The position numbers were made by a program, and so were the translations under genes. The notes under the pieces are model-generated. The model saw only the letters and a program-made list of their open reading frames with translations, was not told where the DNA came from and did not search any database. This document shows, piece after piece, positions 52,066-61,369 of a stretch of 64,000 nt of DNA. This stretch comes from Acinetobacter equi (lineage in GTDB: Bacteria > Pseudomonadota > Gammaproteobacteria > Pseudomonadales > Moraxellaceae), in assembly GCF_001307195.1 (NCBI RefSeq), contig NZ_CP012808.1, forward strand, positions 806,001 through 870,000, in the 5' to 3' direction. How positions within the stretch are numbered: the stretch's first letter is position 1; each line of letters begins with the position of its first letter.

Positions 52066-53421
52066 ATGTTAGACCGAACCACTATTGCTGCAATTGCGAC
52101 TCCACCTGGGCGTGGTGGTGTTGGTGTTATTCGCCTGTCTGGTCCAAAATCTTATGCAATTGCCGAAGCCTTAACTCAAAAGCAATTACCTAAGGCGAGA
52201 TATGCTGGTTTTCGTCAATTCTATGATGCTCACGGCGAAGTCATGGATGAAGGTTTGGTCATTTGTTTTCCAAATCCAAATTCTTTTACAGGTGAAGATG
52301 TTGTTGAGTTACAAGGTCATGGTGGACCTGTTATTCAAAATGCATTACTTGCACGACTTTTAGAACTCGGTGCTATTGCGGCTAAAGCTGGCGAGTTTTC
52401 AATGCGAGCTTTTGAAAATGGAAAACTTGATTTAGTACAAGCCGAAGCGATTGCTGACTTAATTGATGCAACATCTCAAGCAGCAGCACGTTCTGCTGTA
52501 CGTTCATTGCAAGGTGCATTTTCAACAAAGGTAAATACTGTTCTTGAGCAATTAATTCATTTACGTTTACATGTAGAAGCGGCTATCGATTTTCCTGAAG
52601 AAGAAATTGATTTCTTGGCAGATGGTAAAATTTTAAAACTTCTTGATGATGTTGCTCATTCTGTCACGGCTGTTCAACAATCTGCTCGTCAAGGTCAGCT
52701 CTTACGTGAAGGTTTACAGGTGGTTATTGCAGGTAAGCCAAATGCAGGTAAATCATCTTTACTCAACTCTTTAGCAGGCGTAGAACGTGCAATTGTGACT
52801 GATATTGCAGGTACAACACGTGACGTTTTACATGAAAAAATTACGCTCAATGGTTTACCAATTACCTTAACAGATACCGCAGGTTTACGTGAAACTGGCG
52901 ATATCGTTGAGAAAGAAGGTATTCGTCGCGCGATTAAAGAAATAGAACAAGCTGATTTATTGTTATTGGTTTATGACTTAAGCCAAGGTGAAGATCCATT
53001 AAGTTTAGCAAAAGAATATTTTGCTGATCATTTAGAACCAAAGCGTTTAATGTTGATTGGCAATAAATGTGATTTAACAAGTATGAAAGCCGAAATTTCT
53101 GATTTTCAGGGATTCCGTCATATAACAGTTTCGGCTAAGCAAGAAACCGGTGTTCAATCACTCATAGATGCGATTACAGCACATGCTGGTTTTCAACCTG
53201 AAGAAGATACCTTTATTGCTCGTACACGTCATTTAGATGCAATGAAGCGTACGCAAGACTATTTGGCAGAAGCTCGTGAGCAATTAGTGGTCTATCATGC
53301 TGGTGAGTTAGTCGCTGAATCACTACGTTTAGCTCAAAATGCATTAGGCGAAATCACAGGTGATTTTAGTGCTGATGATCTTTTGGGTAAGATTTTTGGT
53401 TCATTCTGTATTGGGAAATAA
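52066..53421 (+). CDS. mnmE: tRNA modification GTPase MnmE
   Basis: A 451-residue dimeric GTPase that with MnmG makes the cmnm5 modification of wobble uridine. The N-terminal folate-binding domain begins MLDRTTIAAIATPPGRGGVG. G-domain motifs are GKPNAGKSS (G1), DIAGTTRD (G2), DTAG (G3) and NKCD (G4). The C-terminal CIGK motif is intact. ATG 52066 with AGGTGA upstream gives the normal start; a GTG nine bases earlier in frame is rejected. mnmG is not next to it here. Confidence 0.98.
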   Translation: MLDRTTIAAIATPPGRGGVGVIRLSGPKSYAIAEALTQKQLPKARYAGFRQFYDAHGEVMDEGLVICFPNPNSFTGEDVVELQGHGGPVIQNALLARLLELGAIAAKAGEFSMRAFENGKLDLVQAEAIADLIDATSQAAARSAVRSLQGAFSTKVNTVLEQLIHLRLHVEAAIDFPEEEIDFLADGKILKLLDDVAHSVTAVQQSARQGQLLREGLQVVIAGKPNAGKSSLLNSLAGVERAIVTDIAGTTRDVLHEKITLNGLPITLTDTAGLRETGDIVEKEGIRRAIKEIEQADLLLLVYDLSQGEDPLSLAKEYFADHLEPKRLMLIGNKCDLTSMKAEISDFQGFRHITVSAKQETGVQSLIDAITAHAGFQPEEDTFIARTRHLDAMKRTQDYLAEAREQLVVYHAGELVAESLRLAQNALGEITGDFSADDLLGKIFGSFCIGK

Positions 53422-53692
53422 ATTTTCCACACAAAAAGCATTTAATTATTAAATGCTTTTTGTGTTTTTTATCACATAAAAAATAAATAAACTCTTTTAG
53501 TTATAAAGTTATTATTTTCTTTATCTTTTTTATTTTTATTTTGATCATTTAGCTGTAAATTAATGTCATTATGATGTTTATAAAGATGAGTCATATCGTT
53601 TAAAAAAAATATTTATTCGCTCAATTTGTTAAATGTTTATTGGAAATATTTAATTTTTAACTTGTAGATTCTTTGTTTGGGGAGCAGAAACT
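53422..53692. other. AT-rich spacer upstream of the pilus operon
   Basis: About 220 bases beyond the mnmE terminator with no ORF; it must contain the pilus operon promoter. AT content is very high and no clear -35/-10 pair was picked out. Confidence 0.4.
53429..53470 (+). terminator. mnmE terminator
   Basis: ACACAAAAAGCATTTAAT pairs with ATTAAATGCTTTTTGTGT around a single base, followed by T. A very long, perfect stem. Confidence 0.93.
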
Positions 53693-53764
53693 ATGAGCTA
53701 TTTACATCATCTATATATGAGTTTAGGTAAGCTCCTACTAAAGATTGGCTCAACATATAGATGA
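53693..53764 (+). CDS. 23-codon leader ORF upstream of the pilus usher gene
   Basis: An ATG at 53693 preceded by GGGGAG at ideal spacing opens a 23-residue peptide, MSYLHHLYMSLGKLLLKIGS plus three residues. It ends 8 bases before the usher ATG, whose own Shine-Dalgarno is weak. It might be a leader peptide translationally coupled to the usher, or the remnant of a lost upstream pilin gene. No homologue is known to me. The peptide is short, basic and partly hydrophobic. Confidence 0.4.
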   Translation: MSYLHHLYMSLGKLLLKIGSTYR

Positions 53765-53772
53765 GATAGACT

Positions 53773-56271
53773 ATGTATGTAAATCATCCAGTAAAAAAAA
53801 TATGCGTAACGATTTTATCTGGCATATCTATTTATTGTACTTCTGTTTATGCAGATGATTTACAATTTAATACTGATTTATTAGATGTTGAAGATAAAGA
53901 AAATATTGAAAAGGGAATATTCTCCAAACCTGGCTATATTATGCCGGGTTACTATAACTTTAAAATTTATTTAAATAATCAATATTTAGTAGAGCAAAAA
54001 ATAGAATATTTACGATCATTAGATCAAGAGAATCAAACGGAAGCATGTATTACGCCTGATTTAGTTGAAAAATTTGGTCTGGTCAAAGATACACAAAAAA
54101 GATTGTTATGGAATAAAAAAAATTGTTTAATTTTAAGTAGTTTAGATGGGGTCACAGTTAAAGGAAACTTACCTCAAGGTACTGTAAATATTAATGTTCC
54201 TCAAGCATATTTAGAATATAGAAGTGAAAACTGGGATCCTGCTGCTTTATGGGATAATGGAATTAATGGTGTCATTTTAGATTATAACATTGCTGGAAAT
54301 TCACGTTTTAGTCATCAGCCTGATTTAACGGATGATACGTATATCAGTGCAAATGGAGTGGCAGGATTAAATTTAGGTGCTTGGAGAATTCGTGCCGATT
54401 GGCAAACGAATTACAGGCATGTTAGTGGTTTTGATCAAGAAGATCAGAAAAACTTTGATTGGAGCCGTTTTTATGCTTATCGAGCAATACCAGAATTAAA
54501 AGCTCAACTTATATTGGGTGAAACTTTTTTAAACTCAGATCTTTTTGATAGTTTTAGATTTACTGGGGCGAGTCTGAGATCTGATGTTAATATGCTACCA
54601 CCGAATTTACGTGGCTATGCTCCACAGGTCACAGGTATTGCTCAGACCAATGCAACAGTTATTGTGAGCCAATTAGGGCGGGTTTTATATCAGACACAAG
54701 TTCCTGCTGGACCATTTAAAATTCAAGATCTTAATGATTCTGTAAGTGGCACGTTAAATGTTCGTGTTGAAGAAGAAGATGGAATGATACGTGAGTTTAC
54801 AGTTGAAACTGCATCAATTCCTTTTTTAACGCGTCCAGGTTCAATTCGATATAAAACAGCAATTGGGCGACCAACCACTTACAAGCATCATGTTGAAGGC
54901 GATTTATTTCTTACCGGGGAATTTTCTTGGGGAATATCAAATGGATGGTCACTTTTTGGTGGGAGCTTAAACAGTAATTATTATAATGCTTTGTCTGTTG
55001 GTATTGGTCGAGATTTACTTGCATTTGGTGCAATCTCTTTTGATGTCACACAGTCATTTGTGAAGTTACAAGAAGATCAGCATGTAGAAGGTCGTTCGTA
55101 TAGAGTAAATTATGCAAAACGATTTGAAGAGCTAAATAGTCAAATTCAGTTCGCAGGTTATCGTTTTTCTGAAAAAGACTTTATGACGATGAATGATTAT
55201 TTGGCATCTACAGGCGTAATGGTGACCAAATATGGTCGAAATAAAGAAATGTACAGTGTTTCTTTAAGTCAAAATCTACCTATTTATCAAATTTCAATAA
55301 GTTTAAATTTGAATCATCAGACATATTGGGATTTTGAAAATCGTGATTATTATAGTTTATCTCTGAATAAAACTTTAAATTCTGGTTGGTTTAAAGATTC
55401 TAATTTAGCAATATCTGCCTATAAAAATAAATCTGAAGTGAATGATTCTGGAGCATATATTTCTTTATCTGTTCCCTTAAATTCTGGTGCAAGAGTGAGT
55501 TATTCAGCAGCGCATAATGATACTGAAACTCGATATCAAGTTGGATATTTCGATCGTTATAGTAATGCTACAACCTATCAGGTGAATGCCAATTATTCAG
55601 ATCAACAAAATAAAGGTTCTTTGGGAGGCTTTGTTTCCCATTCAAATGGACGTACGCATCTAAATGCAAATATTAATTACCTTCAAGATTTATATACGAC
55701 TATTGGTGGGAGTGTTCAAGGTGGTTTGACATTGACGATGCAGGGAGTCGATTTACATCGTAGTACAAATATGGGAGGAACTCGTCTTATGGTAGATACA
55801 GATAAGGTTTCAGATATTCCTGTCAGCGCATACGGTGTCCCAACAAATTCTAATTTATTTGGTAAAGCTGTGATTACTGATGTGAGTAATTACTCACGAA
55901 ATAAAATTAAAGTTGATATTAATAAATTACCTAAAAATGCTGAAGTGATTGAATCTGTATTGCAAGCAAGTCTTACACAAGGTGCGATAGGTTATCGTAA
56001 ATTACACGTGATTTCAGGACAAAAAAAATTATTAACTCTAGCATTTGAAGATGGTTCTTTTGTTCCATTTGGAACACCCATTGAAAATAGTCAGGGATTT
56101 AATGTAGGGATGGCAGATGAGAATGGTTTGGCATATTTAGGAGGAATTCGTTTAGGTGAAACCATGATTGCTCAGTTGGGAAGTAATCAAGAATGTTTAT
56201 TTACCTTCACGGAAAGTAACTTAGAAAAAGATGAAGATGATCCAATTATTTGTGAATTAAATCATAAGTAA
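53773..56271 (+). CDS. fimbrial outer-membrane usher protein
   Basis: An 832-residue usher (PapC/FimD family) that assembles and exports pilin subunits. Signal peptide to about residue 27 (SVYADD). The periplasmic N-terminal domain follows, then a 24-strand barrel with a plug region and conserved GSLNSNYYNALSVGIGRDL-like barrel strands. The C-terminal domains end with a Cys pair (ECLFTFTE, ICELNHK). The segment IPFLTRPGSIRYKTAIGRP is a family signature. It heads an operon of four tightly packed genes, with the chaperone next. It is unusual in being first, because a major pilin commonly precedes it. Confidence 0.93.
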   Translation: MYVNHPVKKICVTILSGISIYCTSVYADDLQFNTDLLDVEDKENIEKGIFSKPGYIMPGYYNFKIYLNNQYLVEQKIEYLRSLDQENQTEACITPDLVEKFGLVKDTQKRLLWNKKNCLILSSLDGVTVKGNLPQGTVNINVPQAYLEYRSENWDPAALWDNGINGVILDYNIAGNSRFSHQPDLTDDTYISANGVAGLNLGAWRIRADWQTNYRHVSGFDQEDQKNFDWSRFYAYRAIPELKAQLILGETFLNSDLFDSFRFTGASLRSDVNMLPPNLRGYAPQVTGIAQTNATVIVSQLGRVLYQTQVPAGPFKIQDLNDSVSGTLNVRVEEEDGMIREFTVETASIPFLTRPGSIRYKTAIGRPTTYKHHVEGDLFLTGEFSWGISNGWSLFGGSLNSNYYNALSVGIGRDLLAFGAISFDVTQSFVKLQEDQHVEGRSYRVNYAKRFEELNSQIQFAGYRFSEKDFMTMNDYLASTGVMVTKYGRNKEMYSVSLSQNLPIYQISISLNLNHQTYWDFENRDYYSLSLNKTLNSGWFKDSNLAISAYKNKSEVNDSGAYISLSVPLNSGARVSYSAAHNDTETRYQVGYFDRYSNATTYQVNANYSDQQNKGSLGGFVSHSNGRTHLNANINYLQDLYTTIGGSVQGGLTLTMQGVDLHRSTNMGGTRLMVDTDKVSDIPVSAYGVPTNSNLFGKAVITDVSNYSRNKIKVDINKLPKNAEVIESVLQASLTQGAIGYRKLHVISGQKKLLTLAFEDGSFVPFGTPIENSQGFNVGMADENGLAYLGGIRLGETMIAQLGSNQECLFTFTESNLEKDEDDPIICELNHK

Positions 56272-56286
56272 ATGGAGGAAAAATCA

Positions 56287-57033
56287 ATGTGTGTAGAGAA
56301 TTTTCTAAGATATATTACAGCAACAGCATATGTATTGATAAGTACAAGTGCTTATAGTGCTGTGACATTAGATCGTACACGCATAGTGTTTAATGGTTCT
56401 AACTCATCAGTTTCTATTGCAATTCAAAATAAAAATCAGGATATTCCTTTTCTTGCACAAGCTTGGTTAGAAAATGCTATTCATGAAAAAGTAAAATCTC
56501 CATTTATGGTTATTCCTCCTATTCAACGATTAGAACCGACTCAAAGTAGTCAAATAAGAATTGAAGTATTAGAAAAAAAAATAGATGCTTTACCTCAAGA
56601 TCGGGAAAGTTTGTTTTATTTTAATCTTCGAGAATTACCACCAAAAAGTGATAAGCCTAATATATTACAGTTTGCTCTTCAAAATAGGCTCAAATTATTT
56701 TATCGACCAACACCTATTGTGATGAGCTCTAATGAAATATTGAAAAATCCTTGGCAGGAAAAGTTAGAAATTATTAAAAAGGATAATAAGGCAATTGCTA
56801 AAAATCCAACGCCATATTTTACTACAATTTTGTCAGTTCAATCTCAAAATGCAAATCAAAGTTTAGTTTCACAATCGTTAATGATTGCTCCTTTTTCAGA
56901 GGCTGAATTATCTATTAATGCTCAAGATTTAGGAGAGTTTCCAACTTTAACGTATATCAATGATTTAGGCGGAACTCCAAAAATAAAGTATCAGTGTCAT
57001 ATTGATATTTGTCAGAAGCTTGAATCTCAATAA
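56287..57033 (+). CDS. periplasmic fimbrial chaperone
   Basis: A 248-residue PapD-like chaperone with a signal peptide ending near YSA. Two immunoglobulin-like domains are visible. The G1/A1 region has LDRTRIVF, the family signature FYFNLRELPPKSD and NRLKLFYRP are intact, and the C-terminal domain has a Cys pair (YQCHIDICQ). ATG 56287 has GGAGG eight bases upstream; the frame also opens at 56272 directly after the usher stop. It donates subunits to the usher by strand complementation. Confidence 0.93.
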   Translation: MCVENFLRYITATAYVLISTSAYSAVTLDRTRIVFNGSNSSVSIAIQNKNQDIPFLAQAWLENAIHEKVKSPFMVIPPIQRLEPTQSSQIRIEVLEKKIDALPQDRESLFYFNLRELPPKSDKPNILQFALQNRLKLFYRPTPIVMSSNEILKNPWQEKLEIIKKDNKAIAKNPTPYFTTILSVQSQNANQSLVSQSLMIAPFSEAELSINAQDLGEFPTLTYINDLGGTPKIKYQCHIDICQKLESQ

Positions 57034-57047
57034 GAGTGATGAATTAA

Positions 57048-57674
57048 ATGAAAAATATATTTAAATTACCGTTTTCACTTAATGTTCATCAATCAAAGTC
57101 TTTTGATGAGATGTCCACGATTAAGTTTAAATGTCAAAAAGTGACTAGTTTTATTCAGTGGAGTTACAGTTTTGGAATTATGATAAGTGTGGGAGTTTCA
57201 TCTATTGTATATGCAAATGATCTCAATAATCGGCAACTTAATATTTCAGGATTAATTATTACACGTGCTTGTGAGTTAGTAACATCGGAAATTGATGTTG
57301 ATTTTGGCGTTATTAGTGCGCCACAAATCATGAATGATATGGCACCAAAAGAAGACTTTGAAATTTCATTGAATAATTGTCCTAAAGCAAATATTCGAGC
57401 GGTTTTTACAGGAAATACGGATAGTAATCATCAGTTATTGAATGTGACAAGTAGCAGTACCGCACGAGGTATAGGTGTTCGAATTTATGATGAAAAAGAT
57501 CATATTGTAACATTCGGTGAAACGCCGACCTCAGGAACAACAGGAATCAATGGTGTTGTGCATACACTTCGATTTAAAGCCCAAGTTGCGAAGTTACCCG
57601 AAGTTGAATCTATTCGAGATATAAAAGAAGGAACATTTTCAGCATCAGCAACTTATGAAGTTATTTATGATTAA
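57048..57674 (+). CDS. fimbrial subunit (pilin)
   Basis: A 208-residue subunit of the PapG/FimA fold type. The mature domain begins after a long N-terminus near VYANDLNNRQLNISGLI and has the disulfide pair (RACELV, LNNCPKA). It ends with a penultimate-Tyr donor-type C-terminus TYEVIYD. The predicted signal peptide cleaves around residue 56, leaving an unusual extended N-terminal region of about 35 residues before the hydrophobic core. An internal ATG at 57111 (MSTIKFKC) could be the real start. In a usher-first operon this may be the major or an adaptor subunit. Confidence 0.82.
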   Translation: MKNIFKLPFSLNVHQSKSFDEMSTIKFKCQKVTSFIQWSYSFGIMISVGVSSIVYANDLNNRQLNISGLIITRACELVTSEIDVDFGVISAPQIMNDMAPKEDFEISLNNCPKANIRAVFTGNTDSNHQLLNVTSSSTARGIGVRIYDEKDHIVTFGETPTSGTTGINGVVHTLRFKAQVAKLPEVESIRDIKEGTFSASATYEVIYD

Positions 57675-57689
57675 GAGATTAGGTGAATA

Positions 57690-58754
57690 ATGAAACGTTC
57701 AATATTATGGTTTTTGAGTTTACTTATAATTTCTGAAATTACAGTAGCTCATGCGGCTGATGAACCAGGGATTTATTGTTTAGATGATCAAACAGGTCAA
57801 TGGCTTGGTTTTAGTTCTTATGCAACTTCTCGAATGGCTCGTTTTGTTAATGTTGGTAGCCCACAAACTGTTTCTGGTGGTTTATCATCGACGAGTGGTA
57901 CTCGAGATATGCCATTTTCTTTAGGTTCAATATATTTACAATGTCGAAACTCTTTTACAGATAATGTTAAATATAATCTGCGTATATATCGTGTTTGGAA
58001 GGAAATGACAGATGGTAGTCCTGCATTAATTGGCTCAAACAATTATATTAGTTATGTTTATTCTTCCAATTCAGGAAAATATTTTACACCTTCAAATTTT
58101 ACTTATACGCCGTTACCAGATCGAAATGGTTTAGGAACATTAGTGATTGATCCTACTTTAGTGATTTATGGTGGACGGTCAACAGTGATTCCAGTGGGGA
58201 CATTTATTGGATCATTAGAATTTGGTTATGTTGCAGGAACGGGAGCAATTAACCCGAATAAAACGATTCTTGTTGATTTATATGCGACCAATGAACTTGT
58301 CTTTCAAACGGAATCTTGTGTGATTAATAATAATCAACCATTAGAAGTTGATTTAGGAAGTTTTTCTGAGTTGGAAATTTCTGCAAGTAGTGGGTTAAAT
58401 AGTGCAATTACAAAAGATATTACCTTAGATTATGAATGTGATAGATCTGTTGATTCTAATATGCGTGTACAAATGATTGGGCAACAGTCACCATTTTCGA
58501 CAACAGCATTGGAAACAAAAGAAGGTTTAACTTATGGAACTGGTAATGTTATTAAGAGTTTAGGTGTAGAAGTATATCGACAAGGTACTTTATTAACACC
58601 AAACTCCCCTGTAGGAATTCTTACCAATATTGAGCAAGGTTTAGGGCAAGATATTTTAACTATTGCACCAATAAAAGATGGTAGTGAAGATGCTGAAGAA
58701 ATTCCATTAGGATATTTTAATGCGACTGCTACACTTGTATTGTCTCCTGAATAG
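57690..58754 (+). CDS. two-domain fimbrial tip adhesin
   Basis: A 354-residue secreted protein with a signal peptide (IISEITVAHA). The N-terminal part (residues about 24-215) is a beta-rich lectin-like domain with one Cys pair (YCLDDQ, LQCRNS). The C-terminal part (about 220-354) is a pilin domain with a second Cys pair (ESCVIN, YECDRS) and a C-terminus LVLSPE. This is the layout of tip adhesins such as FimH, though receptor specificity is unknown. It is the last gene of the operon, followed by a terminator. Confidence 0.85.
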   Translation: MKRSILWFLSLLIISEITVAHAADEPGIYCLDDQTGQWLGFSSYATSRMARFVNVGSPQTVSGGLSSTSGTRDMPFSLGSIYLQCRNSFTDNVKYNLRIYRVWKEMTDGSPALIGSNNYISYVYSSNSGKYFTPSNFTYTPLPDRNGLGTLVIDPTLVIYGGRSTVIPVGTFIGSLEFGYVAGTGAINPNKTILVDLYATNELVFQTESCVINNNQPLEVDLGSFSELEISASSGLNSAITKDITLDYECDRSVDSNMRVQMIGQQSPFSTTALETKEGLTYGTGNVIKSLGVEVYRQGTLLTPNSPVGILTNIEQGLGQDILTIAPIKDGSEDAEEIPLGYFNATATLVLSPE

Positions 58755-58773
58755 TATGACGTAGATATGAAGG

Positions 58774-58799
58774 CTTAAAGGATCTTGGGATCCTTTAAT
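58774..58799 (+). terminator. pilus operon terminator
   Basis: TTAAAGGATC pairs with GGATCCTTTAA around TTG. The T-run is weak. Confidence 0.7.
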
Positions 58800-59077
58800 A
58801 GTCACGTAGACTGTATTGTTAATATTTTTTATAGTTTAAATTTTTTATTAAAAGTGATATTTGTTAATAAAAACTAAATGGGTAAATATTTGTAATTTTT
58901 TAATAAATCATATTGAAAAAAAATTCTAAATAATAGAATATTTGATTAATTGTTAACCAAATAACAATAAAAACAATACAATTAAAAAATTGTCAAAAAT
59001 CACTAAAAAAGTAAAATGTGTGATAGCTTTCTAATATATACCTTCTATTGAAATTTAAATTAAAAAGGGGAACGTAA
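58800..59077. other. AT-rich intergenic region upstream of the ankyrin gene
   Basis: About 280 bases of AT-rich sequence with no ORF, containing the promoter for the ankyrin-repeat gene. GGGG sits seven bases before its ATG. Confidence 0.4.
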
Positions 59078-59866
59078 ATGCTTTTCAAAAAAACAATGCT
59101 GCTTTCAGCTTTATTAATCGCTACGCAATTAACTCAAGCAGAAGTTTCTATTGAAACTCAAACAACAAAATATGATGTATTAAATCCGAATAATCCTGAT
59201 GGTTACAAACAATTCCGTTTAGATTTGATTGAAATGCAAGACATTGCAAATCCATCTAAATTAGGATGGCGTGTATTTTATGATAAACCATCTGAAGGAC
59301 AGAATGCGGAATGGTTTGATGCAGTTAAGCAAGGTAACTTAGCGAAAGTTAAAAAAATGGTTGAAAATGGCCAGAATTTAGAAGTTACAGATGATGCATC
59401 TTTACAACAAACAGCATTAGGTTGGGCTGCATTTATTGGTTATGAAGACATGTTTGACTATTTAGTTGAACAAGGTGCAAATATTTGGGCAAAAGATAAA
59501 GGTGATGTACTGAATGTTATGAAATCTGCTGGTCTTGGAAAAAATATTAATGTGTTTAAAAAAGCACATCAATTAGTAAAAGATAAAGTAGATATCAATG
59601 ACCAGACATTGGATATGCAAGGTGAAACAGTACTTATTGTTGCATCAAGTAATGGTCGCAATGAAATCGTAAAATATTTGCTTGATTCAGGTGCTAAAAC
59701 AAATTTAGTAACAACTGAAAAAAATACAAGCCATCCTGCATATGATCAAGATGCTTTAACATTTGCTTGTCGTAATGGAAATTTAGATACAGCTAAAATT
59801 CTAGTTCAATATGGGGCAATTAACCATAGAACTGGTATGCCTGCATGTGATTATCCAGCAAAATAA
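59078..59866 (+). CDS. secreted ankyrin-repeat protein
   Basis: A 262-residue protein with a signal peptide (MLFKKTMLLSALLIATQLTQ then AEVS). Residues about 85-260 hold at least four degenerate ankyrin repeats, with consensus-like pieces AEWFDAVKQGNLAKVKKMVE, TALGWAAFIGYEDMFDYL, ETVLIVASSNGRNEIVKYLL and ALTFACRNGNLDTAKILVQY. Ankyrin proteins of this kind are found in the periplasm of several proteobacteria, and some are immunity or inhibitor proteins for neighbouring toxins. No toxin gene is next to it, so the role is open. GGGG before the ATG is a strong ribosome binding site. Confidence 0.85.
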   Translation: MLFKKTMLLSALLIATQLTQAEVSIETQTTKYDVLNPNNPDGYKQFRLDLIEMQDIANPSKLGWRVFYDKPSEGQNAEWFDAVKQGNLAKVKKMVENGQNLEVTDDASLQQTALGWAAFIGYEDMFDYLVEQGANIWAKDKGDVLNVMKSAGLGKNINVFKKAHQLVKDKVDINDQTLDMQGETVLIVASSNGRNEIVKYLLDSGAKTNLVTTEKNTSHPAYDQDALTFACRNGNLDTAKILVQYGAINHRTGMPACDYPAK

Positions 59867-59881
59867 ATTTATTTTTAAGCT

Positions 59882-59911
59882 AAAAAAGCTTTACTATTGT
59901 AAGGCTTTTTT
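59882..59911 (+). terminator. ankyrin gene terminator
   Basis: AAAAAAGC plus TTAC pairs with GTAA plus GCTTTTTT around TATT, with T-run. It is shared between convergent genes. Confidence 0.82.
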
Positions 59912-59925
59912 ATGATATTCAAATT

Positions 59926-61137
59926 TTATACCGATTCTAATGAGGTAGGTGTAAATTTGAGTAATATGAGTAATCCAATACATAGCAGTCCAATTGAAGA
60001 ACAAAAACCAATAATTCCTGTAATAAATCCAAAATGATCTGCTAAATACCCCACACCTAAAATGGGAATAATCGTACCTATATATCCAATAAATAAATAC
60101 GTAGACATGACAGCTGCACGATTTTCTAAATGGGTCATTTTATGTATAAATGAAAAGGCACCAATAAGCCCTAAACCATGCCCTATTCCAACAAATATAA
60201 CACTGATAAAGAATAGTGCGCTCCAATGCATGAGCATACAAAAACTAAGTAATATATAGCTTAAAACTAAACAGCTTAGTCCTACTTTTATGCTGATTTG
60301 AGGTGCTAAATTCTTTGCTGAAAATTGAGTGATTGCTGATACTAATAAAATACTTGAAATGGCTGTACCACTAACGAATGGACCATGCCAAGGAATCGCA
60401 TCTTTTACAAATGATGGTGCTAATGATGCAAATAAGCTAAAAGAGGCAAAAGTACAAAAAGCAGTAAACCCAGCGATATAAAATAGAACTTTAAATTTGG
60501 CTTCAGGTAACTGTAAGTGTGGTGCGATAGAAAATGGTTGTTTATTTATAATTGGAGAAGGAAGTTTTAATAACCCCAATAAGCAAAATATTGCGCCAAT
60601 AATAATGGGTAAATAAGGGGTAATTAGAGGGGTTTGAGAGAATTGAGCAATAACACCACCCACAAAAGGACCTAATCCAAAACCGACAACGGTAATGATT
60701 GAACACAGCTGTGCAACGTTATTTTTATGGCTATCTGGTATAGTAGAAAATAACCCGAGCATTGCGGATGTACTAATTAAACCAGAAGCAATCCCAATAA
60801 AAAAGCGTGCAATAGAAAGTATTAGTGCATTTGATGCAAATATAGATAAGCTTAATCCTAAAACTACAAAAAAGAGCCCAATTTGTAATGTACGTAAGTA
60901 GCCAAAACTATTACTTGCTCGACCTAGAAATAATAAAGTGGCTAAGCATCCAAACATATACGCCACAAAAATAAAGGTAATTTGGCTAGGAAGTAATGAC
61001 CACACTTCTTGATAAATTGGATAAAGTGGACTAGATAAGGCAGTTCCAATTGTTCCCATAATTAACGCTAAGCTAATCATAATAAATGGATGCCAAGATT
61101 GAGAATATGTCATTAATTGGATCACTAAAGCATGCAA
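59926..61137 (-). CDS. MFS transporter
   Basis: A 403-residue 12-helix MFS permease. The first helix segment HPFIMISLALIMGTIGTALS is followed by the loop 2-3 motif GRASNSFGYLRTLQIG, ARFFIGIASGLISTSAMLG (motif B-like) and a GPFVGG motif C-like element in helix 5, a feature of antiporters. The type is therefore likely an exporter of the DHA class, but the substrate is unknown. An ATG at 61113 is an alternative start. It is convergent with the ankyrin gene. Confidence 0.85.
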   Translation of the reverse strand: MHALVIQLMTYSQSWHPFIMISLALIMGTIGTALSSPLYPIYQEVWSLLPSQITFIFVAYMFGCLATLLFLGRASNSFGYLRTLQIGLFFVVLGLSLSIFASNALILSIARFFIGIASGLISTSAMLGLFSTIPDSHKNNVAQLCSIITVVGFGLGPFVGGVIAQFSQTPLITPYLPIIIGAIFCLLGLLKLPSPIINKQPFSIAPHLQLPEAKFKVLFYIAGFTAFCTFASFSLFASLAPSFVKDAIPWHGPFVSGTAISSILLVSAITQFSAKNLAPQISIKVGLSCLVLSYILLSFCMLMHWSALFFISVIFVGIGHGLGLIGAFSFIHKMTHLENRAAVMSTYLFIGYIGTIIPILGVGYLADHFGFITGIIGFCSSIGLLCIGLLILLKFTPTSLESV

Positions 61138-61259
61138 TTTTTTTATAAATTTGCATATTGTTAAAATTTATTGATTTTTATTGTAATCTATTATTTAATC
61201 TTTAGATGTATATTTAATGATAAATTCATTTTTTAGTAAGATGAATAAGTATTAGATCA

Positions 61260-61275
61260 TGTTCCACGTGGAACT
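61260..61275. promoter_or_regulatory. parS-like ParB-binding site upstream of dsbC
   Basis: TGTTCCACGTGGAACT contains the perfect 14-base palindrome GTTCCACGTGGAAC, the form described for Pseudomonas chromosomal parS. It lies in an intergenic spacer about 12 kb from the DnaA boxes. Confidence 0.85.
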
Positions 61276-61369
61276 AAATATTATGGAAAAAGAAAATAAA
61301 AAATAAACAAAAATAAAGACTTTACTTGATACAATAGCTTGTGAACAAATGAGAGAGAAAGATTTAAAA

